From assembly GCA_959347315.1 (NCBI GenBank), contig OY365809.1, forward strand, positions 45,050,447-45,114,446: a stretch of 64,000 bases of DNA. The letters are read 5' to 3'. Every line of letters begins with the position of its first letter. The stretch's first letter is position 1. The stretch comes from Bimastos eiseni (Eukaryota > Annelida > Clitellata > Crassiclitellata > Lumbricidae). Position numbers and translations under genes: made by a program. The notes below the pieces were generated by a model. It ran no database searches, was not told where the DNA came from, and worked only from the letters and a program-made list of their open reading frames with translations. This document shows, piece after piece, positions 31,196 through 42,345 of the stretch.

Positions 31196-32958
31196 CGAAG
31201 TTACGAGGGAATGATTTATTGAATGAATGAAGGAATGACTGAATGATTGATTGATTGAATGAACGAAGGAAGGAACGATCAATTAATGAATGAACAAATG
31301 AACGATTGAATGATTGATTTACTGGATGAATACGTGAGCAAGCAGAGGAACGGACGTAATGTACCAAATGTCCATGGCGATATAGTCCCCAGCAGCCTCC
31401 GAGCAAAGCCTTGCCAGTATGGCCTCCGCAACCGTTCTGTCCTCGGCATAGAGTGGTCCTACAATGTGGTGTCCCTCCTCGATGCAAGGACGCCGACAAC
31501 CGAAGCCAACGACAGACCCACTTCCGGAGACAGCGACGACAGTTGAACAACCCGGTACATCGATCAACATCCGGAGAAATTCTCTTCTCATCGGAAAGTC
31601 TCTCGACACAAAACATTTGTTGTCATAACGGAGAATTTCCTCGAAGAAAATTTCTTTGCTCTTGAAAATGAATAATTAGTTACGTGAGAATTTATGAGGA
31701 TATCTCTATCCGGGAAGTCAGCAACCGAGGAGAATGAGTGATTTAGTGAATGGTGTTTTCATTTGCGATCAGTTTAAGTATAAAAGTCTATGATTAGCAG
31801 TTTAAGTAAGCTTATAAAAGTCTAGGACTAACCGTTAAATACGCTTATGAAAGTCTAAGACTAACAGTTCAAGTAGGGCCTAAGCTTATAAAGGTCTGAG
31901 ACAACCAGTTGAATAAAAATTAGCAGTTTTAAGTATATAAAACTTTATAACAAACAGGCTAAGTAAGTTTATAAAGGTCTAAGACCAACAGCTTAAGTTT
32001 AAAAATAGAAGTTCGAAGTACAAAAGTCTAAGACTAACTATTGAGAATAGAAGTTCAAGACAAACAGTTTAAGAATAAAAGTTTAAGGCAAATAATTTAA
32101 GGATAAAAATTTCAAGAATAAAAATTTACGACAAGCAGTTTAAGAATAACAGCTTAATACAAACAGTTTAAGAATAGCAGTTTTAGGTATGACAGTCTAA
32201 AATACCAATCATGCTCATAGAAAATAAAACAAAATGCATCTGAAATTTGATATCGCCCTTCTCCCAAAAATTTTTGCTCAGAAGTGCACACGCCTCTGCA
32301 GTGCAGCCGCAATTGCGCCAATTGCGGTTGTACTGCAGAGCAATTGTGCGCGAAGGACTTGCTCAAGGTCCCTACACAGTAACTCCTCGGACGAGGGTCG
32401 TACCCGCTCACTCAGCGCACTGTCTGACCGCTCTAACAATGACAATATGTTCATAGAAACTAACAAGATGCTCACCGTCTGTATCTTCCCATCGAAGTCG
32501 TCTACGCTGTACATCGTCTTGGCCACACCTTTTACCTGCGCCGTTTTAAACGCCTTCTTGTATCCCCATGACTGGTAGACCTCTTCCACCCATCCCTCCA
32601 CGGAATCCACCACCACGATCTCATCTCCTGCATGTTCCCTCGCCACACCATTCAGAAGACGCGATCCGAACCCACGTCCCCTGAACTCCTCATCCACGTA
32701 GAAGAACGTCGCATACAGAACGTTTCCACCCCACGGAATTTGAATCAGCGAGGCTACACGCTGACCCTCGTACTCGCCCACGTACAATCCACGCGATCCC
32801 GGAGGGTGGAGGTCAAGCAGAATGTCAAGATCATGGCGAGGCTGGTCGCCTAGTTCAGTCTGCCACTTCAGGACGGTGGCTGTGTCAGATGTTGTCATGG
32901 ATCGGACGGTGTAGCCATCGTCGAAGACTCGATAGATCGTTGGATCCGGATGGACCAT
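30964..32958 (-). CDS. Double-domain GNAT-family N-acetyltransferase, copy B
   Basis: Exons 32476-32958, 31365-31660 and 30964-31111 give 308 residues. Exons 2 and 3 (296 and 148 bases) have exactly the sizes of copy A, and phases are identical. Key residues are kept: RGRGFG in FRGRGFGSRLLNGVAREH, then VYQSWGYKKAFKT, VVGFGCRRPCIEEG, HIVGPLYAEDRTVAEAIL, ending CGF. I start at the ATG of MVHPDPTIYRVFDDG because the longer open frame has only a TTG upstream. The substrate is unknown, as for copy A. Divergence from A is concentrated in exon 1 residues 25-60 (presumed substrate side), while the CoA loop is constant. Intron 1 carries an inverted family A SINE and a degenerate minisatellite. Confidence 0.85.
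31147..31320. repeat. (ATTG)n and related tetranucleotide repeat in intron 2 of GNAT copy B
   Basis: ATTG run with GAATGAAT and GAAGGAAT variants. The antisense open frame through it is an artefact. Confidence 0.85.
31765..32190. repeat. Degenerate 25-30-bp minisatellite in intron 1 of GNAT copy B
   Basis: Words 'agtttaag', 'ataaaagt' and 'ctaagactaac' recur for 400 bases. Intron 1 of copy A has a shorter, inverted version near 28590-28700 (attgttagttt, tatatgacc), suggesting it predates the duplication. Confidence 0.6.
32262..32432 (-). mobile_element. SINE family A, inverted copy, in intron 1 of GNAT copy B
   Basis: 'cagaagtgcacacgcctc', 'gcgcgaaggacttgctcaag' and 'aactcctcggacgagg' match the reverse complement of 19785-19965. 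'gccgcaattgcgccaattgcggt' adds a local palindrome. Confidence 0.65.
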
Positions 32959-34414
32959 CCTCTGATTACTCTTTGATTCGGTTGAGTTCGAACTCTGCAA
33001 TGAATTTGTCGAATTTGAGCATCGTAATCGTCAACTCCAAATTTCTAAGGCACTACTCTAAAGCTAAGCACAGGCGCCGCAGGGCACCAGCTTATTCACG
33101 AGCGTCGCGTGTCGACGTCAGATGGTAAGAACAAGTGAAGAAACTAGCCGGCTGGTTGCAAGGTAGAAACGTTGTCTTCAGGCTGACGATTTAATCATCA
33201 AGCTCTTTAAGGTGTCTTCTATTTGCTTAGAGTGGCTTCGAAATTCCTTGAAGGTGTCCTTAAAATGTCGTCAAATGTTTTTCAGCTGATTGATAAGAAA
33301 TGCATTGAAAATCTATTTTGAAATTTCTTTAAAGGTTTTCAAGTGCTTTGAAATGCCTTGACGATAATAAAATTATCTTCGATTATGCTTCGAATCGTCT
33401 TCAAAGTGCCTCCCTAAATTGCCCATGAAATAGGTCTGGGTCTTAGTAAAATTAATTAAATTTCCTCCAGCTATCTTTGAACGATAGTCCACAGAATGCA
33501 GTGGGTGGTGCATGAATGCCATTCACAGAATGACTCGCTTCACAAACACTACAGACACAAGATGTCACAAACAAACAAACGCAAAAAGACATGTACACAT
33601 ACGCCAGAGGCGTCAATCCCTCCTGAGTAATGGAAGCAAACCCCGGTTCCAAGTGTCAGTAAGGTAAGATATTCCCCCTAAGACTAAAAAGTATACTCCT
33701 ACCTGAAATTGGAGGCATTTTTGTCTTCGGACCCCCTATGTGGACGCCCCTGACATGCACACATAAATTCAGATAAAAATGCCCCGAGGCCGAGAAATTC
33801 AAAGTTCATAGGAGGATAAATTCAGGGCCTTTAGGCTGATAATTTTTGGGATCGTAGGCAGAGAAAATCAGGGTTCAAAGGCAGAGAAATCCAGAACTCC
33901 TATAGGCACAGCAGTCACGGTTGTCTCAACAATCGGATTATCGTATACGGTAAATAGGGAAATGACAGTATGGCTAAATTGTTAGGGTACAAACCGCTCG
34001 AGATATATATGAAAGAAATTCATTTTTATGATGAGCAATTTGTCAGATCACATTGAGCCGGCAATTTAAGCTTTTGTTATTGTTACTTTTGTTCATTTAA
34101 ATTGTGAACTGCATTATTTACTCAGAAGTTGTTATTCTGTATTCCAATTGATTATTCTTGCAATTATTCTCTCTTTTTCTTCCACTCAATTGGAATCTTT
34201 GCATTTCTTATGTTTTATGTAATATATAGTGCATATTTACCTATAGTGTGTGAGTTGCTTAATAAAATTAGCATTTCCGTGACTCTTATTTTTTTACATA
34301 TTGAAACTATCTTTTATTTCTTTTATTTTTCGCTTGTTTTATTCAATGAACGCATTAGTAGCTGTATCTGTAAGCGCATCAGTATTTGTATCTGTAAGAC
34401 AGATTCTAAGGGTA

Positions 34415-34735
34415 TCATGGACTGGAAAAAAGCAAGCGAGAGGGTATTGGAGAAAACAGACATGGAACGAGAATTACTTACTCTGATAAAAAGGAGGAAA
34501 TTAACATACTTTGGACATGTGAAGAGAAAAGAAGGAAACTGTCTAGAAAAAGAAATCATGCAAGGCACTACATCGGGATCAAGAAAACGAGGAAGACCAA
34601 AGACACGATGGATAGACAATGTGGAAAAATGGACCGGTAGACCACTGGACAACTTACCAAAGAAGACGAGAGACAGGAAGAGATGGAGTAGACTTGTCCA
34701 TGAAGCGACCAACCTTCGGATCGAGGATGGTTAAG
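34415..34735 (+). mobile_element. Non-LTR retrotransposon fragment, C-terminal part of the polyprotein
   Basis: The open frame reads LTLIKRRKLTYFGHVKRKEG, then RGRPKTRWIDNVEKW and a terminal DRKRWSRLVHEA. This is the usual end of the protein in a widespread class of non-LTR elements (RRxLxxFGHVxR...GRPxxRWxDxV). The same signature is at 60216-60690. No upstream RT core remains. Confidence 0.85.
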
Positions 34736-35399
34736 ACAAGACAAGAAGTACCTGTATCATGTATACATAAGAATTTATCAATTTACCAAAATCAGAGAGT
34801 GGTAATATGAATAGGGGAGGTCAATCTCAAATTAATTTAATATATTACCCATCAAACTATTAAATACTCTTATTAAGCTATACTGGGTTTGCGCAGTTGA
34901 ACTGTTAAATCCACTGACGCGCTTTATAAATGCGTGAATACCCTACTTTGACAACTGGACACTCGTGTTTGAATTGACCCTGTGGTTAACCTAAACCTTC
35001 CTTTGCTTGAATCGTCTTCCTTGTTTTTCGCTCCTCCACCATCATTGTCGTCTTTGTCGATCACCCACCATCATCAATCTCATGCTCCTCTATTCACCAA
35101 CCCTCTCTCTGGCTTTTCATTCGAAACTCAGGTATCACCTTTTAAAGCATTCTTACCCAGACTCGCAAGATCACCCACCCTCAAATCATCGACCAAAGTT
35201 ACAACCCATTAACAGCTATTCTGCCTCCTCTGGAAACCGAACCTAGACCTTCTTCGGACTACTTTTTTGACAACCCATGTGATTTGACGCAGCGCTCGTG
35301 AATAAGCCGGTGCCTTGCGCTTAGATTTCGAGTGGCGTTTCAGAAGTTTGGAGATTACGACTACGAGTAGAATAATACCAGATTAAATCCATTAAATTC

Positions 35400-35405
35400 T
35401 TTATT
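35400..35405 (-). terminator. Possible polyadenylation signal of RIIa gene 1
   Basis: AATAAA on the minus strand about 105 bases after the stop codon at 35510. Confidence 0.4.
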
Positions 35406-35509
35406 CCTCTTTTTGGACATCTGTTAAAACGGATTCGAATTCGACCCCCTATGGTTACCCGGTTCGTCTCAATCTGTCTGCAACGCCATTCTCTAATTCT
35501 GCACCGGGA

Positions 35510-38500
35510 TCAGTCTCTGCGAGGACGCTGTCCTAGCTGTTCAGTTACCGTCTGCAGTTGATCATCACTGGCGTTCGTCTCCATCGTGGTTTCCTGTTTC
35601 TCCTCGTCGTTCGGCTGGACTTCACCAGGAGGCGTAAATTCGAGAGGTTCCTCTCCTTGAGCTCCCCCTTCAACTCTCGGTGCAGCGTCCCTCTCCTTCT
35701 CCGCTTCCTGTTCGGCGCCGGTCAGAAAGATCTCATCGCCCGTCGTCTGGTCAACGTCCAGATTCGTCGGGAAAACGTTGGTGGACGAGTGGTGTACGAA
35801 CTCCACCGTCACTGATGGGACACCACCTTCGTGACCTATGCCAACGGATTCATCGCTGTCATTTGATTGTTGTTTTTCCACTTTACCCTCTCCAGTTGAC
35901 CTCCCTTTCCTTTGGCTCTCTCTAGACGGTTGTCTTTCCACGCGGCCCTCTCCAGTTGAGCCACCTTCACTCTGGCTCTCCCTAGAAGGTTGTCTTTCCT
36001 TACGGCCCTCTCCAGTTGAGCCACCTTCACTCTGGCTCTCTCTAGAAGGTTGTCTTTCCTTACGGCCCTTTCCAGTTGATCCCCCTTCCCTCTGGCTCTC
36101 CCTAGAAGGTTGTCTTTCCTTACGGCCCTCTCCAGTTGAGCCCCCGTCCCTCTGGCTCTCTTTAGATGGTTGTCTCTCCACATGGCCCTCTCCAGCTGAT
36201 CCCCCTTCCCTTTGGCTTTCGCTAGACGGTTGCTTTTCTACATGACCCTCTCCAGTTGGTTCTTCTCCCATATGGAACTCAAACGACGAATTTGTATCCA
36301 GGCCCAAATCAATTGGTTCTATTTCCTCCTTTTGGCTCTCAGTAGACGGTTTTCTTTCCACGTTGCCCTCACCAAATGTTTCTGCATCGGTTTCCGTTTT
36401 TGGAAATTCGTAAGCACTCGCAGCTCTCTGATCTTCTGGGAGATCCTCGCCTCCACTACACTCGTCGTCCTCTTCATCTACTTCTTCGTCAGCTTCGTAG
36501 TCTGGGTCGTAGTAGCTAGGATCGTCAGTCGTCGGTGGAACATCAGGTCGACTGAGCTGACAAAAGGCTCGGAAGTCGACGTGTTCCGACTCGATATGAA
36601 GCACCTCTTCCTCCTCATCTTCCGGTTCTTCTTCTGGTTCCTCCTCTTCTTCCGGTTCCTCTTCCGGTTCCTCTTCCGGTTCCTCTGCGGACCATGGTGG
36701 AACAGACGTTTCCAGGAGATCTGTCCGCGCCGGGTGAGCGATGGAGTCGGTGCTTTGGCGATTGTCGCGCTGTTCCGTTTCCGGTTCGTCGACGACCGGT
36801 TCCGGTGAGAGGTCGTCTGGTTCTTCCTGTTCCACGGGTTCCACGATAAACATGTCGTGGAACGATACCTCTGCGCGCAAAGCAAAAAATAGTATTGTTC
36901 GTGTCGCAAGATTACTACGGCAATGAAAATTGAAGTAAAATGCAGAATGGAAATTTTCTAAAAATTTAGTTAGTGACATAGGTCTACTTATGTCTCACGT
37001 AATGTAATGTAGGCCTAATGTAAATACGACAATTTCTAGAGCACCCTCTCCATTTACTTAAGAGAACATTTATGATGCAAACTTGCCGGAGTGGAGCTTG
37101 TCAATGAGAACTCGTTCGAGTGGATAAACGATATTTAATGTTTTGCATTTTTTGCATTTTTTCTCAATTTTTGAGTTATCTCAGTAAAAATTTGATACAT
37201 TGCGTTGTCATCCAAGCGTGACATGTGTACAAAATTTCAGCTCTTTAGGTCGGCGGGAACATACCGAAGACAGATTTGAAAGAACTCTGATGAACCAACG
37301 AACCGACGTCTAATCATGTTTTTACGCAAACTTTACGCAAGCCAAATTCAAGAAAAGAGGATAAAAAGAGAGTTGACAATAATGTACGGTAATCATAGAT
37401 ATGAGAGACAGACAGACAGACAGACAGAGAAAAAGACAGACAGAGAGTGAGAGGTTCATTGAACACAATAGCCGGATGGTTAGAGTTTTGGCCGAGAGAA
37501 CGAGTTCGATCCTGCTCCTTCACTGAGACGGTTTCCGTGGAGGGACCTTGAGGAAATCTTTCACTAACAATTGCTCAGCGCCATCGAATGATGCTTGGTC
37601 ACTTGATGAATGAATGAATGAAAAAATGAATGACTGAATGAATCAATGAATCAATCAATGCCTCCTCAACAAGTCTACTTACAGGCACTGGCTGCGCTCG
37701 CCTACACGGTGTTGAATGTCATTCAGCGAGTGTTAGAATAAAAGTAGAACAGCGCACTGTAAGTAAAAAGAGTGACCAACGGTTGACCGAAGCACAAACA
37801 TAGTACCATCCAACGAAATCCCGTCGCCAGGGCCAGGAGGAGTTGAGAGATGGCAGGGATGGTCAGATGTATAACAGCGTTTGATACAGTGTATTATCAC
37901 TAACTCTACGCCTCTCTCCCACATCATGACTGTGACATCGTAGATCTGTCATATCGATGCCTCATCGATGTGACATCGATGAGGCAGACAATGACGATAA
38001 CAGTGCCGATGATTGTGACGATAAGAAGAGCGATTACGGCAATAAATTCATACCCTTCTCTAGTTCCGGTTCTGGTTCCGGTTCTGGTTCTGGTTCCGGT
38101 TCCGGTGGGAAGAAAGGCGGTGGAGACGGCTGTCGTTCCACCGGCGCAACGAAACTTGGAATCTTCTCCACTTCCGCTGGAGGAGGTAGTGGTGGAGGAG
38201 CAGGAGACGGAGCAAGAGGAGGACTGGGAACGCGTTCCGCACGCGGCGGAGGGGGAGGAGGCGGAGGAGGAGGAGGCGGAGGCGGAGGAGAAGGAGGTGC
38301 TTCGGCCTTGACTTCTATTTTCTCTGTAACACGCAGACGAGGAACACAGTTCCTTGAGATGGACAATAACGTAAGGTAACCATAGATATGAGAGAGAGAG
38401 ACAGACAGACAGAGAGACAGACAGACAGACAGACAGCAGAGAGAGACAGAGAGAGTGTGTGTGAGAGAGAGTGAGTGAGAGAAAGAGAGACAGAGAGAAA

Positions 38501-38942
38501 AAGCAAACGTACCCTCGTAGCAGTAGACACCGAACTGTATCTCTGCAAGCGTCCTTCGATCGAGCTCAGCATCGAGATAGTCAGCGAAGAAGACGTAGAT
38601 GTTGATGGGTCTACGAAGGAACATGGCCCGAAGCATCTTCTCCAGCAGGCGCTGAAACCCCGGAGGCTGCATCTCGATCAGCTTGGCGAACTTCTCCAGG
38701 TACTGAGCGGACAGCCGACTCGGTTCGTCCCACATGTGATGCTCTGGCCTCTGGTGATGGAGTGTCTTTGAGATGAATCGCTGCTCTTGACGCGGTGGGC
38801 GGTGATCGGCTTGCTGCTTCTGTTGCTGTTGCTGTTGGGGCCTGACCTGGCTCTGCTTTCGCCTCTTCGCAGGTAACGTATTGCGAGAGGTGATCGATGG
38901 GGCCTTGGTGGCCTTGGCGCCGGTCATTGCGGGCAACGACAT
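35510..38942 (-). CDS. RIIa-domain (PKA-docking type) protein 1 with repeat tail, CABYR-like
   Basis: Exons 38513-38942, 38054-38323 and 35510-36870; both junctions are phase 1; 686 residues. Residues about 15-45 are basic and Q-rich. An RIIa-type helix pair lies at about 94-137 (PPGFQRLLEKMLRAMFLRRP, FFADYLDAELDRRTLAEIQ). Exon 2 is poly-Pro followed by EP repeats. Exon 3 is acidic (EEPEEEPEEE) and contains about seven 20-residue repeats of the type STGEGRKERQPSRESQSEGG. RIIa folds dimerise and bind AKAP helices; CABYR, ROPN1 and SPA17 of the sperm fibrous sheath or radial spoke use the same fold, and the proline-rich, acidic tail also recalls CABYR. Sperm-flagellum function is therefore inferred, not shown. 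The start ATG sits exactly at a splice acceptor (ctcag|ATG), implying a 5' UTR intron. A paralogue follows at 42532-46806. Confidence 0.65.
35890..36375 (-). repeat. 60-bp coding minisatellite in RIIa gene 1
   Basis: About seven to eight in-frame copies of a 60-base unit (20 residues; ...GEGxxERQPSxESQxxGGST...). Central copies are nearly identical and edge copies more diverged, as expected for unequal exchange. Rich in possible Ser phosphorylation sites (RQPSRES). Confidence 0.85.
37395..37455. repeat. (GACA)n microsatellite
   Basis: GACAGACAGACAG with AGAGAG edge, in intron 2 of RIIa gene 1. Confidence 0.85.
37460..37625 (+). mobile_element. tRNA-derived SINE, family D
   Basis: A-box-like 'tagccggatggttagag' and B-box 'gagttcgatcctg' are correctly spaced, followed by a body and a GAATGAATGAATG end. 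Located in intron 2 of RIIa gene 1, back to back with a family C copy. Confidence 0.6.
37640..37932 (-). mobile_element. SINE family C, inverted copy
   Basis: Tail 'cctcctcaacaagtctact' at the left, 'aaatcccgtcgccagggcc' and 'agatggcagggatggtcag' at the right; relatives at 29500, 51130 and 57130. Confidence 0.55.
38390..38505. repeat. (GACA)n/(GAGA)n microsatellite filling intron 1 of RIIa gene 1
   Basis: Occupies most of the 189-bp intron 38324-38512. Long antisense reading frames through it and the poly-Pro exon are artefacts. Confidence 0.85.
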
Positions 38943-39049
38943 CTGAGATCAGTAGTGGGTTAGCACCGGTTTCAATTCAGTCGCCCCTCCCTCTACCTCC
39001 ACTGCTGGAATGACTTTGTCGACGAAACGTGTCACGATCGATCCTTTGA

Positions 39050-39318
39050 ACAGTTTTAAAGATTTTAAAGAGGATGATTTCGTCTATTTCCAAAGTTACA
39101 GGTATAGTATGAACGAATGATGACAAGTTGTTTTAGAAATCGAATTAAACTGTCAGCAGCCATGCAGGGCGCCCATTACGGTATACATCTAATTTAACAA
39201 ACGCCGCCGCCAAGCGAAAGAAGGACTAGTCAACCTTACGGGGGATACGGGTATCGAACTCGGATCCTCAGCTCTGCGATCCAGTGTGTTATCCATTACT
39301 CCACGGGTATGAATAAGT
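39050..39318 (-). mobile_element. SINE family B, inverted, near full length
   Basis: Minus strand: 'gtggagtaatggataac' (A-box region), 'gagttcgatacccg' (B-box, about 39249-39261), 'taaggttgactagtcc', 'cttggcggcggcg', then the 'tgtcatcattcgttcatact' tail. Matches 18765-19018. Not a functional tRNA: no 7-bp acceptor stem. Confidence 0.7.
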
Positions 39319-39788
39319 GGGTAGGTATATTTGTTTAACAGGTGAATAAGATTAGTCCCTCAAAGGCCGAACTCCATTCCCGAAAGTTTCATGACAAACC
39401 AAGGCAACTGGTAAACGCGTGTCTAATGCATATATATTGATCCTTCCCTGGCCTAAGCCAGACCTGAGGCACCCATAGGTTTCCAGCGCGTGCGTTTTAA
39501 TTTTCGTAGCATCAGCATATGTGTTCGGATGGCCTGTCCCCCTGGCCGTCTCATCTTCCTACCGACAGCGTACATTCTCTTTATGGCAGAATTAGTTGGG
39601 GCGTAGGTATTGCAGAGATCTCATGCCATTTTTCTGCCCCGGTCAAGAAGAAGCAAGGGGTTATATGGCACCCAGGATATTTGCGCATACTGCACAGAAT
39701 TCAATCACCATCTCAGTTATATCGATGAATGGCGACAACGTTTTCCACAGTTTGTTTAAAATCCAAAATAGTTAAGATAACCTAAAGA

Positions 39789-40290
39789 TAAAGGGGTCGT
39801 TCACATATTATATAGCGCATAAATTTGCACATACAGAAAATGAAATCAAACATCTTGATAATACCTATCGAAATAATTATTTCAAGTGAATTAATTTTAA
39901 TTTAAACCAGAATCAAACAAAGCACATAGAATCGAATTTAAGAGCGCTTAAATAAATATACACAGGAAATTGTTAAATTTGTAAACAGGAAATTGTCAAA
40001 AGTGGATTTATAAATAATAAGTATGAACGTCAAATCAATTCGCCAGGTGGCAGCCAATGGTGCTAGTGTTGGTTCACAACGTATTGTGAACTTCGATTAA
40101 ACAATGAAGGTCCGTGGTACATGGAATTTCCAATTCGCAGGCAAACAGTCGAAATAGTATAAGGTGAAAAAAGTTTGCAATATAACGAAACATTCAACCT
40201 ACTCCCAACCATACACAATATAACGCTAACAAAACAGGAACCCACCCACTTACTCCTTGAGCGTTATATAATATGTGAACGGCCCCTAAA
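39789..40290. mobile_element. MITE with about 30-bp terminal inverted repeats
   Basis: Left end 'aaggggtcgttcacatatta' and right end 'taatatgtgaacggcccct' are inverted over about 30 bases. The interior encodes nothing. The terminal motif GGGGCCGTTCAC is common in non-autonomous DNA transposons of invertebrates. Lies in the presumed 5' intron of RIIa gene 1. Confidence 0.75.
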
Positions 40291-40887
40291 GTATATGATA
40301 GCATCGAAACTTTTAGCAATTCTGTTTTTGAGGTGTAGACCCCCTACGTTCATATATAGCAGAAAACTGTTTCCACAGAACGCAATAGCGTCGAATGTCC
40401 CGAAATGGTTGTGTGATCTGCTTTAAGAGGGTTGCTTATTTAGGAAAATTAAATCTTGAGCTCATAGACCTTAAATGGCCTGACATTCGTTGAAACGGCT
40501 TAGGATATGATCTGATTAACTTACATTGAAAAACAGCCGAAATAAGCGTAATAATAAAATTATACAGTATATTAAACAGTCGCTATACCAAATCGAGTAT
40601 ACATTTAAATTAAAGCATTCTAAGTAGGCAAAAATAAGTAAGTTTGTTCTTTATTTTATCAATTACATATCCGCAATATATAAATTTAAGGATACGACAT
40701 TTTACTTGATAAGGATGTTCGCACTAGATTGTTTGCCTGGTGAAATAACAAGGTCACGAGGTCATAGGCATAGGCAATTATAGAACGCCAGCGTTTTACA
40801 ATGTGACTGCATTTTTGAGTCAGAAAAGTTTCCGTTGGTGAAGTAGGCATTATAACAATTCCAGAATACGAAATATAATTAACAAAC

Positions 40888-41134
40888 CTGCTAATTGTTC
40901 TGAGATGCCACGTTCTTTGGAAATTCTGCGTTTATACGGTCTTTGATATTGCAATTGGTAATGCTGTTTAAGCTGTACTGATATCGTTGCCCCTGTTGTC
41001 ACAGCTGTTGATCCCGGTGTTGTTGCAGCGTTTCCGGAACGGACAACGACGTTTTCATCTCGTTTACAGCTAAGCTGTTGACGCTGAGACAATCGTTTCG
41101 ATGATGACGTCACTTTGATGTAATCGTGACGTCA
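40888..41134 (-). promoter_or_regulatory. Putative promoter and 5' UTR exon of RIIa gene 1 with twin CREs
   Basis: Two perfect TGACGTCA sites lie at 41105-41112 and 41127-41134, 22 bp centre to centre (two helical turns). Downstream on the minus strand an open, CpG-containing segment ends at a donor (TTAGCAG|GTTTGT, exon end 40888). Splicing from there to the acceptor directly before the RIIa gene 1 ATG (38943) would put an in-frame TAG two codons upstream of ATG, consistent with a non-coding first exon. CREs bound by CREM/CREB typify post-meiotic sperm genes. Motifs are seen; the link is inferred. Confidence 0.4.
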
Positions 41135-41324
41135 TCCGTTCTTCGTATAGGCATCTCTTAAGATTTCGATCTGATTTCACATGGTCTGATTTAACGAGGC
41201 ATAGCATTGGACTGCGTTGCATCGCATAATATGACATGACGAAGGTTTTAAGTGGTTCCCACGAGTTGCAATCTGTGTTAGAACAACTTCAAGTTGATCT
41301 ATAACAGTCCTTTACTCTAACTAC

Positions 41325-41412
41325 TTTTATTTCTAGCTACTTTTATTTCTAGCTACTTTTATTTCTAGCTACTTTTATTTCTAGCTACTTTTATTTCTAG
41401 CAACTTTTATTG
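41325..41412. repeat. 16-bp minisatellite
   Basis: Five copies of 'ctacttttatttctag' with one variant. Each copy contains AATAAA on the minus strand. Confidence 0.9.
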
Positions 41413-41769
41413 TTCACTGTCACTCATGTCAGCGTTTCTGCGTTTTTGTCAGATTGTATTCTTTCTAAATAAATGAATTATCATAAATATTGCTCACTGA
41501 TCCATTTTTCTTAGCTTCTTAAGAGATATAATAGTCTCCACTGAGACAGTACGATCAACAACTTTTACACTTATAAATGTCTACCCTAATTTAAGTCAAC
41601 AGTATCGTCCTTCTAGGCTTCCTGTGACTAAACATCGGCCAGAAAGCGGGTCTCCTAGACACATGTGCAATATCGCACTAGGAAATTGCACGTCTTGTCG
41701 GGCGTATTACGAAAATAGGCAATTTCTTCGGCTATAATGCTAAAGTGTTCCGCTGACTCCCTGTTCAGC

Positions 41770-42135
41770 AGCTAATCAAGGTACCGTATCATCCCTTTGA
41801 TCTTGCGGTTCTTGCTGGACCTCGTCTCTGCCTACCGTCGAGACCTCTGCTACCATAGTTTTAGTGCACCGGGTCGCCATTCTCTCCGCTCTACTGAATG
41901 AGACCTACTCATTGTTCCATTTACCCGCACAAATATACTAAACAAAATCGCACCTCCTCAGTGGTTGGCCCTAGCCCTGGAGCAGACTCCCGTTGGCGTT
42001 TTGCTTGTCTCCCAGGGTCCACTCGGACTATTTTTATACTCACCTTAAAACTGTTCTTTTCAGCCGTGCAGGGCTCGGGAGCGCTCCTGAGTAGTAACCT
42101 CTATTGGGCGCTACATAAATATGTGAAATGAAAGA
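41770..42135 (+). mobile_element. CR1/L2-type LINE 3' fragment
   Basis: Same text as 10200-10640: 'gacctcgtctctgcctacc', 'ctccgctctactgaa', SSVVGPSPGADSRWRF in frame, then the shared tail (cgctcctgagtagtaacc, ggcgctacataaat). Confidence 0.75.
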
Positions 42136-42184
42136 ATGATTATGATAGGACAAGATGAGATAAGATTAGACTATCGGATGTTAA

Positions 42185-42345
42185 GAAGAGAGATAGACAG
42201 ACAGACAGAGACATAGAGAGACAGACAGACACATAGACAGAGACAGACAGACATAGAGACATAAAGAGAGACATAGAGAGACAGACAGACAGAAACAGAG
42301 ATAGACAGACAGAGACTGCCAGAGACAGAAAAAGAGAGATAGAGA
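42185..42345. repeat. (GACA)n compound microsatellite
   Basis: GACAGACAGACAGAGACATAGAGA-type repeats. Confidence 0.85.

Larger units (their letters stand above)
32959..35509. other. Gene-poor stretch with retrotransposon debris
   Basis: Contains the core-repeat copies at 33055-33130 and 35270-35350, a MITE relative at 33604-33757, a LINE endonuclease/RT tail at 34415-34735, and a LINE-like frame at 35095-35250 (FHSKLRYHLLKHSYPDS). Bases 33230-33420 show 'ttcaaagtgctttgaaat'-like degenerate repeats. No host gene seen. Confidence 0.55.

Noticed and set aside
36212..36808. Hydrophobic 198-codon plus-strand frame resembling a membrane protein
   Set aside because: Antisense of the E/P-rich exon; Glu codons read as Phe and Leu in reverse.
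37957..38379. Gly-rich 140-codon plus-strand frame
   Set aside because: Antisense of the poly-Pro exon of RIIa gene 1.
39225..39315. tRNA gene candidate
   Set aside because: A and B boxes are present but no acceptor stem or sensible anticodon arm; it is the head of SINE family B.
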